A stretch of DNA of 64,000 nt from Apricaphanius iberus (taxonomy: Eukaryota > Chordata > Actinopteri > Cyprinodontiformes > Aphaniidae), in NCBI GenBank assembly GCA_028564705.1, contig JAPXFQ010001391.1:868001-932000 (forward strand), read 5' to 3'. Both the position numbers and the translations under genes were made by a program. This document shows, in pieces, positions 46,071-58,439 of the stretch (its first letter is position 1; each line of letters begins with the position of its first letter). The notes under the pieces were generated by a model. That model made no database searches, was not told where the DNA came from, and was given only the letters and a program-made list of their open reading frames with translations.

Positions 46071-46622
46071 CGATAACACCTGCAAACTCTAACTTTATGA
46101 CAGGTTAAAATAACTAAATATGACTGAATAATATAAGTCTTGTAAAGATTACCTATGTTGTGCCTTTGCACACTTTTGGCCACCATGTGCCATTTAGTAA
46201 AAACGTCTCTAATAATTTTAAAGTTTTATGTTCTCTGTTCTTACATTTTCCCCTTTTTCTCATTTTCTGTTTCAGTTCACTATTATTTTTATTATTACTG
46301 CACACATTATTATTGGAGCGATGGCACACATGCCAAAACTATTTTCTTAATTACATGGAGAGTCATTATTTTAGCATCATATTGACAGTGTGTTATCTTA
46401 CATGTAGGCAGACATATCCCTCAATCAAACTCTGGGTGATCACTTTCTCCTCATCCTTCTTCTCAAATGAATACCCCCAAATAGCTAATTATCTTTCCTT
46501 CTGTGGCTCTGTACAGTCCGTTGTAGTCAAGCTTGTGGTGGTAAACATCATTAAATTTGGTCCATGTTGCTGTGTCCAGAGAGTAAAAAGAGTGCATGCA
46601 TGGACTCGCACATGGACTCAAC

Positions 46623-46658
46623 CACACACCAACACACACACACACAACACACACACAG
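46623..46658. repeat. Imperfect (CA)n microsatellite
   Basis: CACACA runs with AACAC interruptions, seen directly. It creates artefactual frames on both strands. Confidence 0.85.
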
Positions 46659-47267
46659 ATCCTTTTCAACCTAACCCTCTCAAGCTGCGGTTATAGGCCT
46701 ATGTTTGCACACCAGCTCTCTCAAGTGAATTCAGACATGAAGAATGTCCCTTTGGCTTTTTTACCTGCTCTTGAAGTGCTTTGCATTCATTATTTTTCAT
46801 TTTTTAAATGGTAGATAGCAGTACAAATGATATTTTCCTGCATTCAACTGGTATTAAAAGAAAAAATATGCAAAGGAAATGAAAGTGAAGAACCTCCTGC
46901 ATACAATGCATATATTTCTTCTGCTCATGTTGACAAAAAAAAAAAATATAGACCAAATGTATTGGTCTCCTGCACTCTAGTAAATGCTTAAAGAAGCTTT
47001 GTACTCCACTGTTGTGCCCTCTTTTGCTGGCCAAAGGACCTGTTCGATGGCCCTTTTGGACATATTCATATTACCAATCCATCCTTCAGTTTGAATTGTG
47101 AATGAATTGCCACACATGCAGCCACAGTGAGTATTGGATCAAATCAACCTTAATTACAAAAACATCGCAAACAAAGTTCAAAGGTCATAACTAATTTATC
47201 ACCCTGTAGAACAGAAATACTTGGATACATGTGATTATTATTCTAAAATGTCAGAAACTCTTGATTT

Positions 47268-47455
47268 ATTTTAAAGGTTTTGGGGCCACAGTAACGATTC
47301 GACAGGGGACAGTACAGCAAGGGGGAGAAAGTCGGGTGGAGACACTGGCAAAGATTTGCAGGAACAGGAGTTGAACCCGGGGCAACCGCTACAAGGACTG
47401 GAGGCCTCTGAACATGGTGCGCCCATCTTAACCCATCTACTACACAAAGCTGAAG
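47268..47455 (-). repeat. tRNA-derived SINE-like copy
   Basis: GACAGGGGACAGTACAGCAA, GGGGGAGAAAGTCGG and GGAACAGGAGTTGAACCCGG followed by GCGCCCATC are typical of a common fish repeat with a tRNA-like head. On the - strand, GTTCAACTC (47368-47376) fits the RNA polymerase III B box GWTCRANNC. A clear A box was not identified. It is not a functional tRNA: no cloverleaf can be drawn. Confidence 0.5.
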
Positions 47456-48612
47456 AAACTGATTTTAAACAAATCAGGAATATATTGGTGTTATCCACCT
47501 TGAGCAGTATGTGAAACCCAAAGGAATCTTGGACCGTACAAAAATGCTGCAGCAACTTCTCTGCAAGTTAAAACACAGAATTGATGTTGCTTTTAAAGGA
47601 TTTCTTTACAACCCTAAAACCAGTGCCCCACAACACAATGGCAGAAATTTAAAGAAGGGACCTCTTATAGTTCTTTTAATCTGTTTCAGAACACAGATTT
47701 CAGCGGAGTACTGAATCCTAATTCAGAGACTAAGTAATATCATTCTGAAGAAGATGGGATGATGACCTGAAAAGGCTGCTGGAATAAGATAGTGACTGAG
47801 GCTTGTCTTGTGATGCCTTTGGGAGCTGAACGATAGTGTGTGACCAAAATCACAGAGATGCAAGCCTGTAGTAGGTACATCTCATCAGTTCTTGACACTC
47901 ACACTCATTTCCTTTATACAACTCTCATGTGTTGTCAATGGGGAGGTGGGATGAGTTTTAAATGTCACTGAAGGACACCTGGATTAAAGTACTTTTTGGA
48001 TAAGAAAGATGAAAAAACCCACACTGAATAGTTTAGCCTTGTAACACTTAGCAGCCTATTTACTTTAAGTTTTGGCTGCTTTTATTGTATAAACGTTAAA
48101 GAATTGATAATTGATTGATCAGCATAAAGATACAATAACTGATTACAAACCCCCGTGTCTGGAAGAGGTTGTGCAAACAAAAGCGTAATTCTCTTAACTG
48201 CACTTTTTTTTTTTTTTTAAATGGCACACATCTTTAAAATAACCCTTGAAAGAATGAACACAAATATAAATGCCTTTTTTTTACTGCTTTTCAAAGCAAA
48301 TGAGTACTTTTTAGCCAAAGGTTTGAGAAATAAAAAGTTTGGCTAAAACGCCTTTTGTGTCATGTCTATTAAAATAAGTTGAAACTACCTTATATGAATG
48401 ATGGGGTTGGTGTTCATGTCAACAGCGTCATGAAGCCTCTCCGTGGCTGTATAGAGAAAACTAATGCTTTCTCCACAAAAATGAATTTAGCAGGATTACC
48501 TTAAATTAATTTGTGGATGCTTACTGGAGAAAAAATAAAATAGTGAAAACATCTGCTACAAAGACGATCTAATCATAAATTATGGCTGAGCCACTGAAGA
48601 AGATGGATATCT

Positions 48613-48613
<1 letters not shown>

Positions 48614-48677
<64 letters not shown>

Positions 48678-48678
48678 A
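48614..48678. repeat. (CA)n microsatellite, about 32 units
   Basis: Nearly pure CA tract with one GC interruption, seen directly. It is the longest microsatellite in the window. Confidence 0.95.
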
Positions 48679-49143
48679 ACAATCTGGTGGAGAACTTTCT
48701 TCTCCTCTGATTATAAAACAAATGAAATCAAATAAAGCAAAGGTAAGCATTGATTTTATCCATAAAGTACATCATGTAAGAAAAAGCTTTCTTTTTTTCC
48801 AATTAAGTTGCAGCAACATTGTTTGTCAATGGTTTATTAATGAGAGAAGGTTCAAATGCAGATGCGTTCTGGTTAACAGAAGAACTAACAACCTTCCTTC
48901 AAACCATAACATGTAGATTTAGCTTGTAGTTAGTTTTTTGCTAAAAACATTTGCTTAAAAAAAATGTTCTGAATTCTATTAAGTGTAAGTTGCCTGACAG
49001 GTGCTTTCTTGATAGTAATATTACATAACAGTAGTGCAGTCTTACATAAAGAGGGAAAACATATGGGACAAAAATAGACTTGCACCACTGCTGTTGCTTG
49101 CTTATATAAAGAACCAAGTTGACAGTCGTTTTTAGAGAAGTAA

Positions 49144-50147
49144 TAAAATTCGATGATAAAATGCGCTCGCAATGGATTTCGACATCGATTCACGATGTCA
49201 TGCAGCCATTTTTTTTTTTAGCTAAAGCCTGTACCAGAGTAGAGCAAGGCAGATCAGTACAAGAGACAAAGTCAGTGTTTTGATGAGTATTGACATACTT
49301 GGAACATGGCAGAAGCAGGTAGACCTAAGAAAACAGGGAAACTGCAAAAGTTTTGGAGCACTTAACGTTAAACATCGCAAAGACGTTTGTCACCTGCAAA
49401 ATTTGGAAGACAGACCCTGCGTGCAATAGTAGTAGGACGGTGATGATGCAGCATCTCAAACGCAATTATGTTGGAGTCATCAACGAAGAAGGCGAGAGCT
49501 CATTGTCCGGGTAAGTAGAATGACACTGTTCATTTTCAAGTAATGAATCATAGCGTCTCGGCAAGAGAAGTCTGTAAGAGTTTGGTGCATTTCTACTCGC
49601 CTTCCAGCTCATCATGTATGGCAAGATGAACAAACAGTGAGCAACATGTGTTAACTACATTGATAGACAGTGTTATTTATTTTAGCAGTTGTACTTGCAA
49701 ACTAAGGTATGATTATGCTGTCTTGTATTTGGTTCAATATTTGATTATGCATGATGGTGGAAAATGTGTGAGTTAGGCCTATCGTTGTGGTACTTGTTTT
49801 ATGCTAATTCGTTTTACGTAAAACACCTGATAAAATTCAGCTGTTAATTATGTTGTTTAATTGACTATCACATCATATTAATACAATAAGTAAGCTCAAT
49901 GTTCTGTTAAAAGAAATAAGAGTGAAGACACGATAGTGTATGACAGAGTAATAAATGAGATCATGTTTTGACATGGATAAAATGTGTTCTGTTGTCATGT
50001 TCTGTTGTTTAATACAGTGAAGGAAGGAGAGGAACAATTTATCCCTAGCACTTTTAAGATTTTCCTTGTTAATCCAAATAATCCGATTAATTTAGTTGAA
50101 AACCCATCCGATTCATCTATGATACAAATAATCGTTTGTTGCAGCCC
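49144..50147 (+). mobile_element. hAT transposon remnant (about 1 kb)
   Basis: The subterminal text near 49145 (ATTCGATGATAAAATGCGCT, CGACATCGATTCACGATGTC) and the right end, AATAATCGTTTGTTGCAGCC then CT, are of the hAT type whose termini read AGGGCTGCAAC. A BED-finger exon lies between. The left terminus is not recognisable and most of the transposase is gone. Confidence 0.65.
49306..49510 (+). pseudogene. hAT BED zinc-finger exon, broken
   Basis: From the ATG at 49306 the frame reads MAEAGRPKKTGKLQKFWST and stops. One frame over, TFVTCKIWKTDPACNSSRTV then MMQHLKRNYVGVINEEGESS follows, up to a GTAAGT donor at 49511. This is the BED finger of hAT transposases (C-x2-C ... H-x3-5-H), but the second Cys is Trp (CKIW) and the last His is Tyr (HLKRNY). 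A frameshift adds to the damage. It could not bind zinc normally. Confidence 0.62.
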
Positions 50148-52589
50148 TCCCTGGGTGACCATCTTGTCAAGCAGTGAAGTTTGGCCTTTGGCATTTATTT
50201 ATTTTTTAAATCTGTATCAATTTTAGACATTGAAAATAGATTAACTATCATGTGCTGAAAGGCTAAAACATCTGGAAAGGAAGTTGTAAAAAACACGATA
50301 CATGCCCACTAAGACAATAGGCTAAAATAGTCAAAGTGGAGGATAGAATAGCTTCTTAAAGAAGAAATAACATGTCTGTGATGGTCGTCATGATTGTCGC
50401 TTGTTTGTAGGTGCCAAATACTTTTTTCTGTACCTTTTACACAAATTAATTATTCAAAAATCTCACAGTTGAAATGTACCTATGATGAAAATTAAAGACC
50501 TTTTTCAGCTTTTTAAGTGGTACAACATGCACAATCAGTGGCTGCCAAATAATTTTTCCTTCACTACAAATATTCTCAAGCTAAGGGTTTTGAAATGGCT
50601 ATGAAATGGCCGAATTCTTATTCCAGACATCTGCAACAAGATCTCACAACGAGCAGTGCACACAATCAAGCATCCCAGCACGGCCCCTTTGCAGAAAAAA
50701 TGTGTGATAACACGACAAGAAAGAACTGAAAATTCTTGTTAGAAAAAAATGTGTTCACTTCCTGTGTTTCTGAGAATCTCAGAGAAAGGGTGAATATGCA
50801 CCTGACATGCTACTGACCTTCAATTTTTAAAGTAACCTTCTTGTTAAGTTGTCTAAGTTTTCTGATGCGTGATTGAACTGTAAGATGGAAACAGACATCT
50901 CACCTAAATTACAGTATTTCAGAAAGGTTTTAATGCTAATCAAACCTAAAAGGAAATTCATGCATTTTCTTTTTATAGCTCTTCTCATTTACAAATGCAG
51001 AACTTCATATTTGGAATAGATTTAGAATATTGTTTTAAGATTCTGAAAAAAAAGATTCATGTTTTTCATACTATAACTTATTTTCTTACCTTTATGCCTA
51101 CATTTTATCTTTTGACTAACAAGTTAACCGTTTTACTTTTTTATCTCCAACTTGGATTTTTATCAGGATTTAAGATGACTGACCAACATTAAGCAAGGTA
51201 TGATTGTGGAAGGGGAATACGTCACTTTGAAAATTTTTACAAAAAAAGGAATAATAATAATAATCTAAGAGGTGTTTTAACAAAAAGACATTAGACAGCA
51301 ATGCAAGTACTTCATTAGTGTGGAAAACTGAGGTTTTGTCTGAGGCTTCCAATTTGTTCATAATCCTTCACTCTTGCAGTCACCATTTTTCTTTTGTCCA
51401 TAAATTATTGCAAATTTTGTGGATGAGGAAATCGAAGCTAAGAATAAACAGAGGCATACAATGTAATTAGCTATTGTTTCCAACAAACACACTTACAATC
51501 TGTGCCAGTTTTTAATAAATGAGGAACATTGTCCTGCTGGTAAGGTAAACTCTCAGTCTGAAAGGTCTTCCAGAATTGACCTACATATACAAGTGCATCT
51601 CAATTTTTTAAAATATTTTTAAAAGTTATTTTATTTCAGTAAAAACTAACTTACAATTATCTAAGTAAAAAAAAATCCTGTAGACCCCCCCAGTATTGAC
51701 AGGATTAGGGACAAAACCTGTATCCAATAGCTGAATTCACAAATACATGAGAGCCTACTTTTAAAAATGCTTACACAGTAACTGTCTATTCTCATAGTTT
51801 AAACAGCAAATATACCTTAATATGTAATAATAGGCACAGTGAAAACTGTCATGTCATTAACATCCATGGTCTTCCTTACTGAAATTATTAGGGGTAAAAC
51901 AAATCAGCAACAAAGAATAAAAATGAATGCCGCTCCTGGACATGCTACTTTGAAAGTACGTTTTTGTCTAGGTATTTTCCAAATTTAATTTTCTTTCCAG
52001 TTTTGGATATGATCTACAAAAAAACCCTAGAACTAGGTGAATACACAAATATTAAACCATGAGTAGGCAAGGGTCCACTGTATTGCAAAAAAATAAAGTT
52101 TTTGTTTTTTTTACATAAAAGAAATTAGTTTTAGCTTCACGATAAATAAACAGGTTATATTTAAAACAAAAAAACAGAGTTGGAATATTTGTAGAAAAGG
52201 GACTTTTAAAGGTTGTAGATTTAAAACACAGCGCTTTTAAGGTTTCCCTTTCCAAAATAAATCCTTTTCAGATAGTTTTCAAATATTTCAGAGTGGCGAA
52301 TAAATCATTTTTATTCCTCAGAAGAAATAACATGTTTGGGTTACTCTTTCTTTGAAAATATGCGTTATATGTAGCCATTTTTAATTGTACACCCCCCTTT
52401 GCTTAGTTGTTTGTGCAATGAAATTAAACAGAAAGCAAAAAAAAAAAGATTATTAAATGATGAATAATTATTTTTGTTCCATGGATCATTTTCTAATCCT
52501 TTTAACTTGTCAACAAAAATTATGCTCTTATACAAGAAAGTCTCCCTTTTTATCAATAATTTGTGTTGCGGTGCCAATTGCAGATGGTA

Positions 52590-52672
52590 CCAATCTTAAA
52601 TGGTGGTCAAGAGCCGTACAAAACCTTTCCAAGGGCCGAAAATGGCCCCGGGCCAAACTTTAGACATCCCTG
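52590..52672 (+). repeat. hAT-like right terminus fragment
   Basis: GGGCCGAAAATGGCCCCGGG then CCAAACTTTAGACATCCCTG matches the frequent fish and mammalian hAT end style (..CCAAAGTTTGGACACCCCTG). The left end is absent. Confidence 0.55.
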
Positions 52673-52730
52673 GTCAAAGCAGTTAAATGACTGTGTAATA
52701 GGATATGTGGTCGGGAGTTAAATAATTGAT

Positions 52731-53145
52731 CACCTAAAATATGTGGATGACTTAGTGATTTTCTCACCATATTATGCAGGCTTTCAACAGCTACTGTTTT
52801 CAATTTGGTATAGTTTGATCTTCATTAAAATGCAAAGAAGGGCAACATTCGGGTTGTCAGAAGTAGGTAGGACTTGAATTGAGCATTTCCTGACTTCTAT
52901 CTATCTGTCTCTGTTCTCCATTCTCAAACTGTGTTCTGGTGTAAAATATCTAGGACATATCATATCTGATGACCTGTCTGATGACATGGACATCTGTAGA
53001 CAGCACCAAGTAAAGAGTATAGGTGATGTACTGCATGCACAAGCTAACATGTTGAGACGGAAGTTTTGTATGCGCACTGGTCCAGTAAGGGTTAGGGTCT
53101 TGACATCCATTAGTACTGTGATGTGTATTGCCTATTTATGGAATA
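52731..53145 (+). pseudogene. LINE reverse transcriptase fragment
   Basis: The frame from 52731 reads HLKYVDDLVIFSPYYAGFQQ, which contains the YxDD active-site box of a non-LTR retrotransposon reverse transcriptase (usually YADD). Further on, after stops and frameshifts, VKYLGHIISDDLSDDMDICR and AQANMLRRKF match the downstream thumb region of such enzymes. The fragment is far too short and broken to act. It reads on the opposite strand from usp43. The LINE clade is not determined. Confidence 0.78.
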
Positions 53146-54914
53146 GTTAAAGGGGAAGTTTGTATGTGAAAACTTATTGTAGCATACAATGATGGACTGA
53201 GGTTGATCCTTAATATGTCAATATGGTGTAGTGCAGTGCAGGGTGCAGATGGGTAGCCAAAGCTGTTATTCGTACTTTAACGTTGATTAAGCCTCCAGTC
53301 ACTAGGTAGTGGCAGTGCTCAAACTTATCAACAGGCTGCCTGTTCAGCCCAGCAGAAGAAGTCTACACAAAGAGTTGAGGGCGCTGTAAACCACGGTGTG
53401 GGAAAGGGAGATTGAAACGCGGAATTTAACGGCAAAAAATGGATTACACAATTAAACAATGTTCCTGTATTGATTTGGCGGTTCATGCTCTTGAAATGCT
53501 GCGCCAGTCATAACAAGAAAACTCACAGAAACACAGACGCGCACCCACCCCTCCACCACCAAACAAGTTGACACTTAGCGTGAGGGTCAGAGATGTTTGT
53601 GAATGGGGAGAATAATCTTTCTATGGGTTTTGTAAGCTCACGGTGACAACCAGTGTCGCAGGGTCACATTAGAAATGAGAGGAAACAAGCTCTGTCAGGG
53701 AAAAAATGCAAACAGAGCGCAGCAGAAAGAGTGCTAAACATAAATCACTGACCTACATTAATTTCACTCGAATCTGAGAAGGACTAGAAAATTAAATGAA
53801 CACCGGTTTTGATCAATATGGAAGTAATACAAATATTTACTGTTTCCAGGACTCTATGAGTCTTGATTTGGAGGTGAGATTTTCTTTTGTAATATGAAAA
53901 ATATGAGATCCCTCATTTTGCACATAAGATGTTTTAGTTCTTTAAAAATGACAGAGAAATGCTTGAACCACAGCACTGTGACAATAGCTGTGAATAACAG
54001 TAAATGTGGATCTATTTGGTTATTTATTTGGTGAATTGTTTTCAGTGACCATAATTAGCCTACACACGTTTTTGTTTAATAAATATGACTAGAATGGAAA
54101 AAAAAAATGTATTCAGAAAATTCTACATGAAAAAAGTGGAACTTTTGAAATAAAGAATTTGTAACATAATTAAATGAATTTCATAAAAGAAAAAAAAACA
54201 GTGAAGGTGATATAGGAGAAGTTATATAGCTTCCATTTTAGGAAAGTGATAAACGAAGCTAACAGGTAATCAATGTTCACATTTAAAAAAAGCTTTGAAT
54301 GTTAGAGTTTAGTTCAAAAATGCACATCCCATTGAACCATTTAATCTTTTTCTGTTCTGAGCATCACATAGACTGAGCAGTCTGGATTTAATGTTACCAA
54401 CTGAGTAAATAAACTGAACTTGGAAATAGTGTTAAGACCTAAAACAATAAAATAAGCTGCAATCAATTGAAGTAGTTATAGCTTATTTAACAAATCTTTT
54501 TTTCCGTAATAAGTATATATCATATGCCATGTGTTGGTACCAGTGGTTTGTATCAATAAGTATTTAATATTTTCAGATATCAATCTGGTGCTGCAGTTAA
54601 TTGAGAAGCACTGGTGTCGTGCAAGTCAAATGTGTGTTAGTGCTGGAGAACCCACTTGCCATGCTACATTGCAAATTCTCATGCACAGCTGCATGGGTAG
54701 GTTAAAAGAAACTACAAATATAATATTTTAATCTGTGACTGATCCTGTGCAAAACTCAGTTATTTTTCATTCAAAATTATGGCATCACTGGCGTATTAGA
54801 CTACGTAAATGTATGTCACTGCAGATGCTATTGTAACTATTCTATTTTATTTTAATTATTTACATTAATTAAACAAATGTCATGGACCATGTGAATGTGT
54901 CTTTTATAAAATGG

Positions 54915-54936
54915 ACTACTACTACTACTACTACTA
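54915..54936. repeat. (ACT)7 microsatellite
   Basis: Seven ACT units, seen directly. Confidence 0.9.
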
Positions 54937-55784
54937 GTTCGAACCATGGCACTATCCATGTTGGGCTACAACAAAGGGAATAATCATCTTGGGTGAATAT
55001 ATATAAATGACCTCTAATTCTGTAACTGGAATGATCAAACTACAATGGGCACAACATTTTAAGAGTTGTTAAACAGAGAATAATCAGGTCTAGAGGGTTT
55101 TTTATGAGGCCCAGCAGTGAAAGCTTCTAATAACAGTGTGTAAACTGGATACAGAGAAACACTAACTAATGCTCTTAGCTCTGACTGTGATAAAAGCATG
55201 TGAAGTAAATCAAACAAAGGACTTAGAGCATCACATACCCATCAAAATTAGATTCTTTCAAACACTAACCTTTAGGACACAATGCAAGGATTCTGCTCAA
55301 AAACACCTAAAAACAAACGGTATCGCGTTCTGAACAAATCATATTAAGGCATCACCAATGCCCTTTCATAAACCGAAGAGTACATTCAGTTAGTGAAAAA
55401 AGAAACTCACTTTGTTAGCAATTTATTCTATTTTTTAATAACTGCTTCCACAAACCGTGGCATTATAGTGCGCTGTCCATCAAAGACTTTTGATTCAAAA
55501 AGAGATACGATTTGCAATGATCTACAGTGTTGACCAAAAGCTTTTATTCCTGATTTGTCTCAACCCCATATTTTCCATCTTTTAATCGTGTATTTATGGT
55601 AAAAGGATTGTTACATCAGAAGGGAAGAAATTAAAAAAACAAAACAATGAATTTTAAAAACAAGAATTAGGTGAAAAGGTTTGAATATATTGTGAACAAT
55701 ATAATAAAAACAGCCTCCCTCGTTTATAATTCAATAATTAATACCTTTAAAGATCCAAACATGCAGTATTATGAAAAGACTTGT

Positions 55785-56090
55785 TCACACTGCAAGTTTT
55801 TTAAAGGCAATTTTTGGCCTGTTTCTCCCGTTCTCACTATTGCAAGGACGTCCGGATTATCGGGATTATGAATACTGATCATCCTAAAACATATTCCTAC
55901 CATGTGTGATGTGTTAAGTGTGCTCTGGTCTGCTCAGAAGGACTCCCGGACAGCTCCAATTACAAATCGGGGACATTCAACAAGTGGGATGGTCTACCAC
56001 AGTGTGTGTGGTGTGATTCGAGGACGAACGAGCATGCACCCTGATAAATGGGAGTAGTAACTAACCAGAAACTGTGGTGATGGGCAATGA
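55785..56090 (+). repeat. Probable MITE, left part (TTCACACTGCAAG)
   Basis: GTTCACACTGCAAGTTTTTT, TTTTTGGCCTGTTTCTCCCG and GATTCGAGGACGAACGAGCA resemble the left half of a common fish MITE. The segment at 56371-56505 may be its right half, separated by other sequence. A terminal inverted partner of TTCACACTG was not found. Confidence 0.4.
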
Positions 56091-56370
56091 TGCGTTGCCA
56101 TTATACGTTATTATTAAGTGTCAGTGTACTTAACTGCAGTCCACAAATGATAAGAAATGGATATATCAGAGTAAAATATGATGTTTCAGAGTGGAAAAAA
56201 CATGTAAACTAAACTGGTCCTATTTTCTACTCTCCTCTATGCAACACATTTCCTTAGTTTCATTCGTTTCTCAATTAAAACTAGTAAACAAACTATTACC
56301 TAATCCCCTTCTCAGCCTTCATGTTTATTCACTCTTTTGACTTTACTAGTCTGTTGTATCTTATGAGGCT

Positions 56371-56505
56371 TTTTGTGATTTCCTGTCTGAGCTGGGAACA
56401 GTAAGGAATAAAAGTGTTTTTTTTGTGAGTTGCCTTGTCATTACGTGTAGCTACACACCACACGCAGTAGGAACAAAACCATTACATACAAATTTCTTTT
56501 TATGG
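56371..56505 (+). repeat. Repeat copy related to 42091-42225
   Basis: GATTTCCTGTCTGAGCTGGG followed later by CACACCACACGCAGTAGGAA and CAAAACCATTACATA parallels the 42091 copy with many substitutions. Confidence 0.7.
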
Positions 56506-58049
56506 GGGGGTTAGGAAACTACTGCTAACTGCTTCGACTTTGCTGTTTTGGCACTAAGTAAAGAGTATAGGTGATGTACATTCTCCACAGATCATAAAAG
56601 AGGAAGGAAGGCTTTTGAAAGGTAATTTTGTGAATACATAAGCCCAAATCATATCAGAGATGGAGAAAGAAATGGAGTTCCCTAGTATGAATATACCATT
56701 CAAATGCAGACCATTTGAAGTTTAAGGAAATATATATGAAGTTTAGTCCTCAAAGCAAAGGAAAGTAAAGGTCAGGCATATGTAAAGCGAAGCTGAAATC
56801 CTAATATTAACTGGCTCAGACTGGGAAAACTGTAATTGTACCAATAGGCACAGTAATATAGTTAATGGATTAATTAGCTGAAGTGTCAAGAAAAGAAGAA
56901 ATTACACTGTTCAAATCGGGCACAAAAAATAGATGTTTTTACCACCTCTCCTGAATAGGAAGAAAAATAAAGAGCAATACATTTGAGCCAGACAGAGTGG
57001 TACTTAAGTTATATTGCAGTCACTGTTCAAAATCAAACTCCACTGTGAACATTTAACACCATTATTTGAAATCCTCTCACTTTTTGACAAACTTTTTTTT
57101 GTTTTGACAGTATAAATTGCCAGTAGATGGATTTAAATCTTATTTATATTCTTTTTTTGTTTGTTTTTTTCTATAAGAAATCTTATTTATATTCAAAGTT
57201 GATGCCTTAGGCGCAGAGACTGCTGATGGCTATATTGTTAGTTTCTAAAAGAAATGCAACAAAAGGCTTTTGTACATTTTTTTTCTCTTCACAGAAACTT
57301 TGCCCCCATACATGTGGCTACAGACAATCAATTTAATTAACACTGGGATTAACACCCTACTTGCTTTAAAAAAAAAAGAAGGTATTATTTAACCAAAATC
57401 AGCTAAGAGTCGCTGTTCCGAGGCCGGGCACCAAACAACCTAATGCCAATGTTTTTGCTAAAACTGTTAAAGAATATAGTTGGATAATCTGTCCTGTCTT
57501 GACATACTTCTGTGTAATGGTTCGAGTGCGTATTAAAGGCTGTATTTAAAAACCAGCACTCCTGACTTCCATTCACCTGAAGGGTTAAGCTACAATATCC
57601 CATAGGCTAAACATATGAGGACTACAGAGGTATGTCGTTATATGTTCCACACAACCTGGAATCCTGGTAGAATCTCTGACTATTGTTTCTTTTGTCCTTT
57701 GATCAATTTTGGGGACACATCCAGTTCTTCAGTAATAGCACTACCTTTCTTCTCTCGACAACAACTGTTCTTATTTGGTTCCATGGCTCTTCTAATGCTT
57801 TGGGAATATACCTCAGCTCTCTCTCTTGAGAGATACCTTTTGACAATGAGATCCCTTTGATGTTTTTGGAAGTTTCCTGCACTTCACAGCTTTTGACGGA
57901 AGATAAAACTTGAAATGTCAGTAAAACACCTGGACAGCTGTACTTTATTCTGGGCTAATAAGAGGAAGTTTAAATTATGCTGTCCTTTAATATTGTTCTA
58001 CGTATGAATTTAGTGCTCTGTCCTACATCTCTCTGTGATGCATCTGGTG

Positions 58050-58416
58050 TAGGGATGCACCGATACTGATTTTGTGTATCGAAACAGATACCGTTCTTAT
58101 GTAATGTATTGGTATCGGCTAAAGTAAACAGATATCACGAACCAATACTTAAAATGTCTAAACGCTGCAATAATTTCATTGATTGTTTATTTTTCACTTG
58201 TAATTTTAGTTTTGTGGTCACCTATCAACATTTTATTTTCATCATGTAATTCACCATCATTTGTTGCAACAAGCAGAGAAGAAAATAAAACCTGGCTTCC
58301 AATTAATCACGTTTTTTGTGTGTGCTACAAGTATTGGTATTGTTATTCGGTATCTGCAAGTACTTAAATCCAAGTATCATACCGGTTTCAAAAACAGTGG
58401 TATCGTCGCATCCCTA
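58050..58416. mobile_element. hAT MITE (367 bp) with perfect 8-bp duplication
   Basis: The element starts TAGGGATGCACCGATAC and ends GTATCGTCGCATCCCTA, imperfect inverted repeats of about 17 bp. It is flanked on both sides by ATCTGGTG (58042-58049 and 58417-58424). An 8-bp duplication and this end sequence identify the hAT superfamily. The GATACCG/GGTATCGG text near the ends is typical of the family. It has no coding capacity. Confidence 0.92.
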
Positions 58417-58439
58417 ATCTGGTGTTTTTGAGTAAGAAA

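Noticed and set aside
46160..46696. 178-codon + strand frame, the longest unassigned one
   Set aside because: It is low-complexity, ends in a CA microsatellite (HTNTHTHNTH-like) and has no recognisable domain.
47268..47455. A tRNA gene on the - strand, because of a good B box
   Set aside because: No cloverleaf or A box with proper spacing can be drawn. It fits a tRNA-derived repeat instead.
48614..48678. Regularly spaced repeats as a CRISPR array or satellite
   Set aside because: It is a simple CA microsatellite; there are no spacers, and the genome is eukaryotic.
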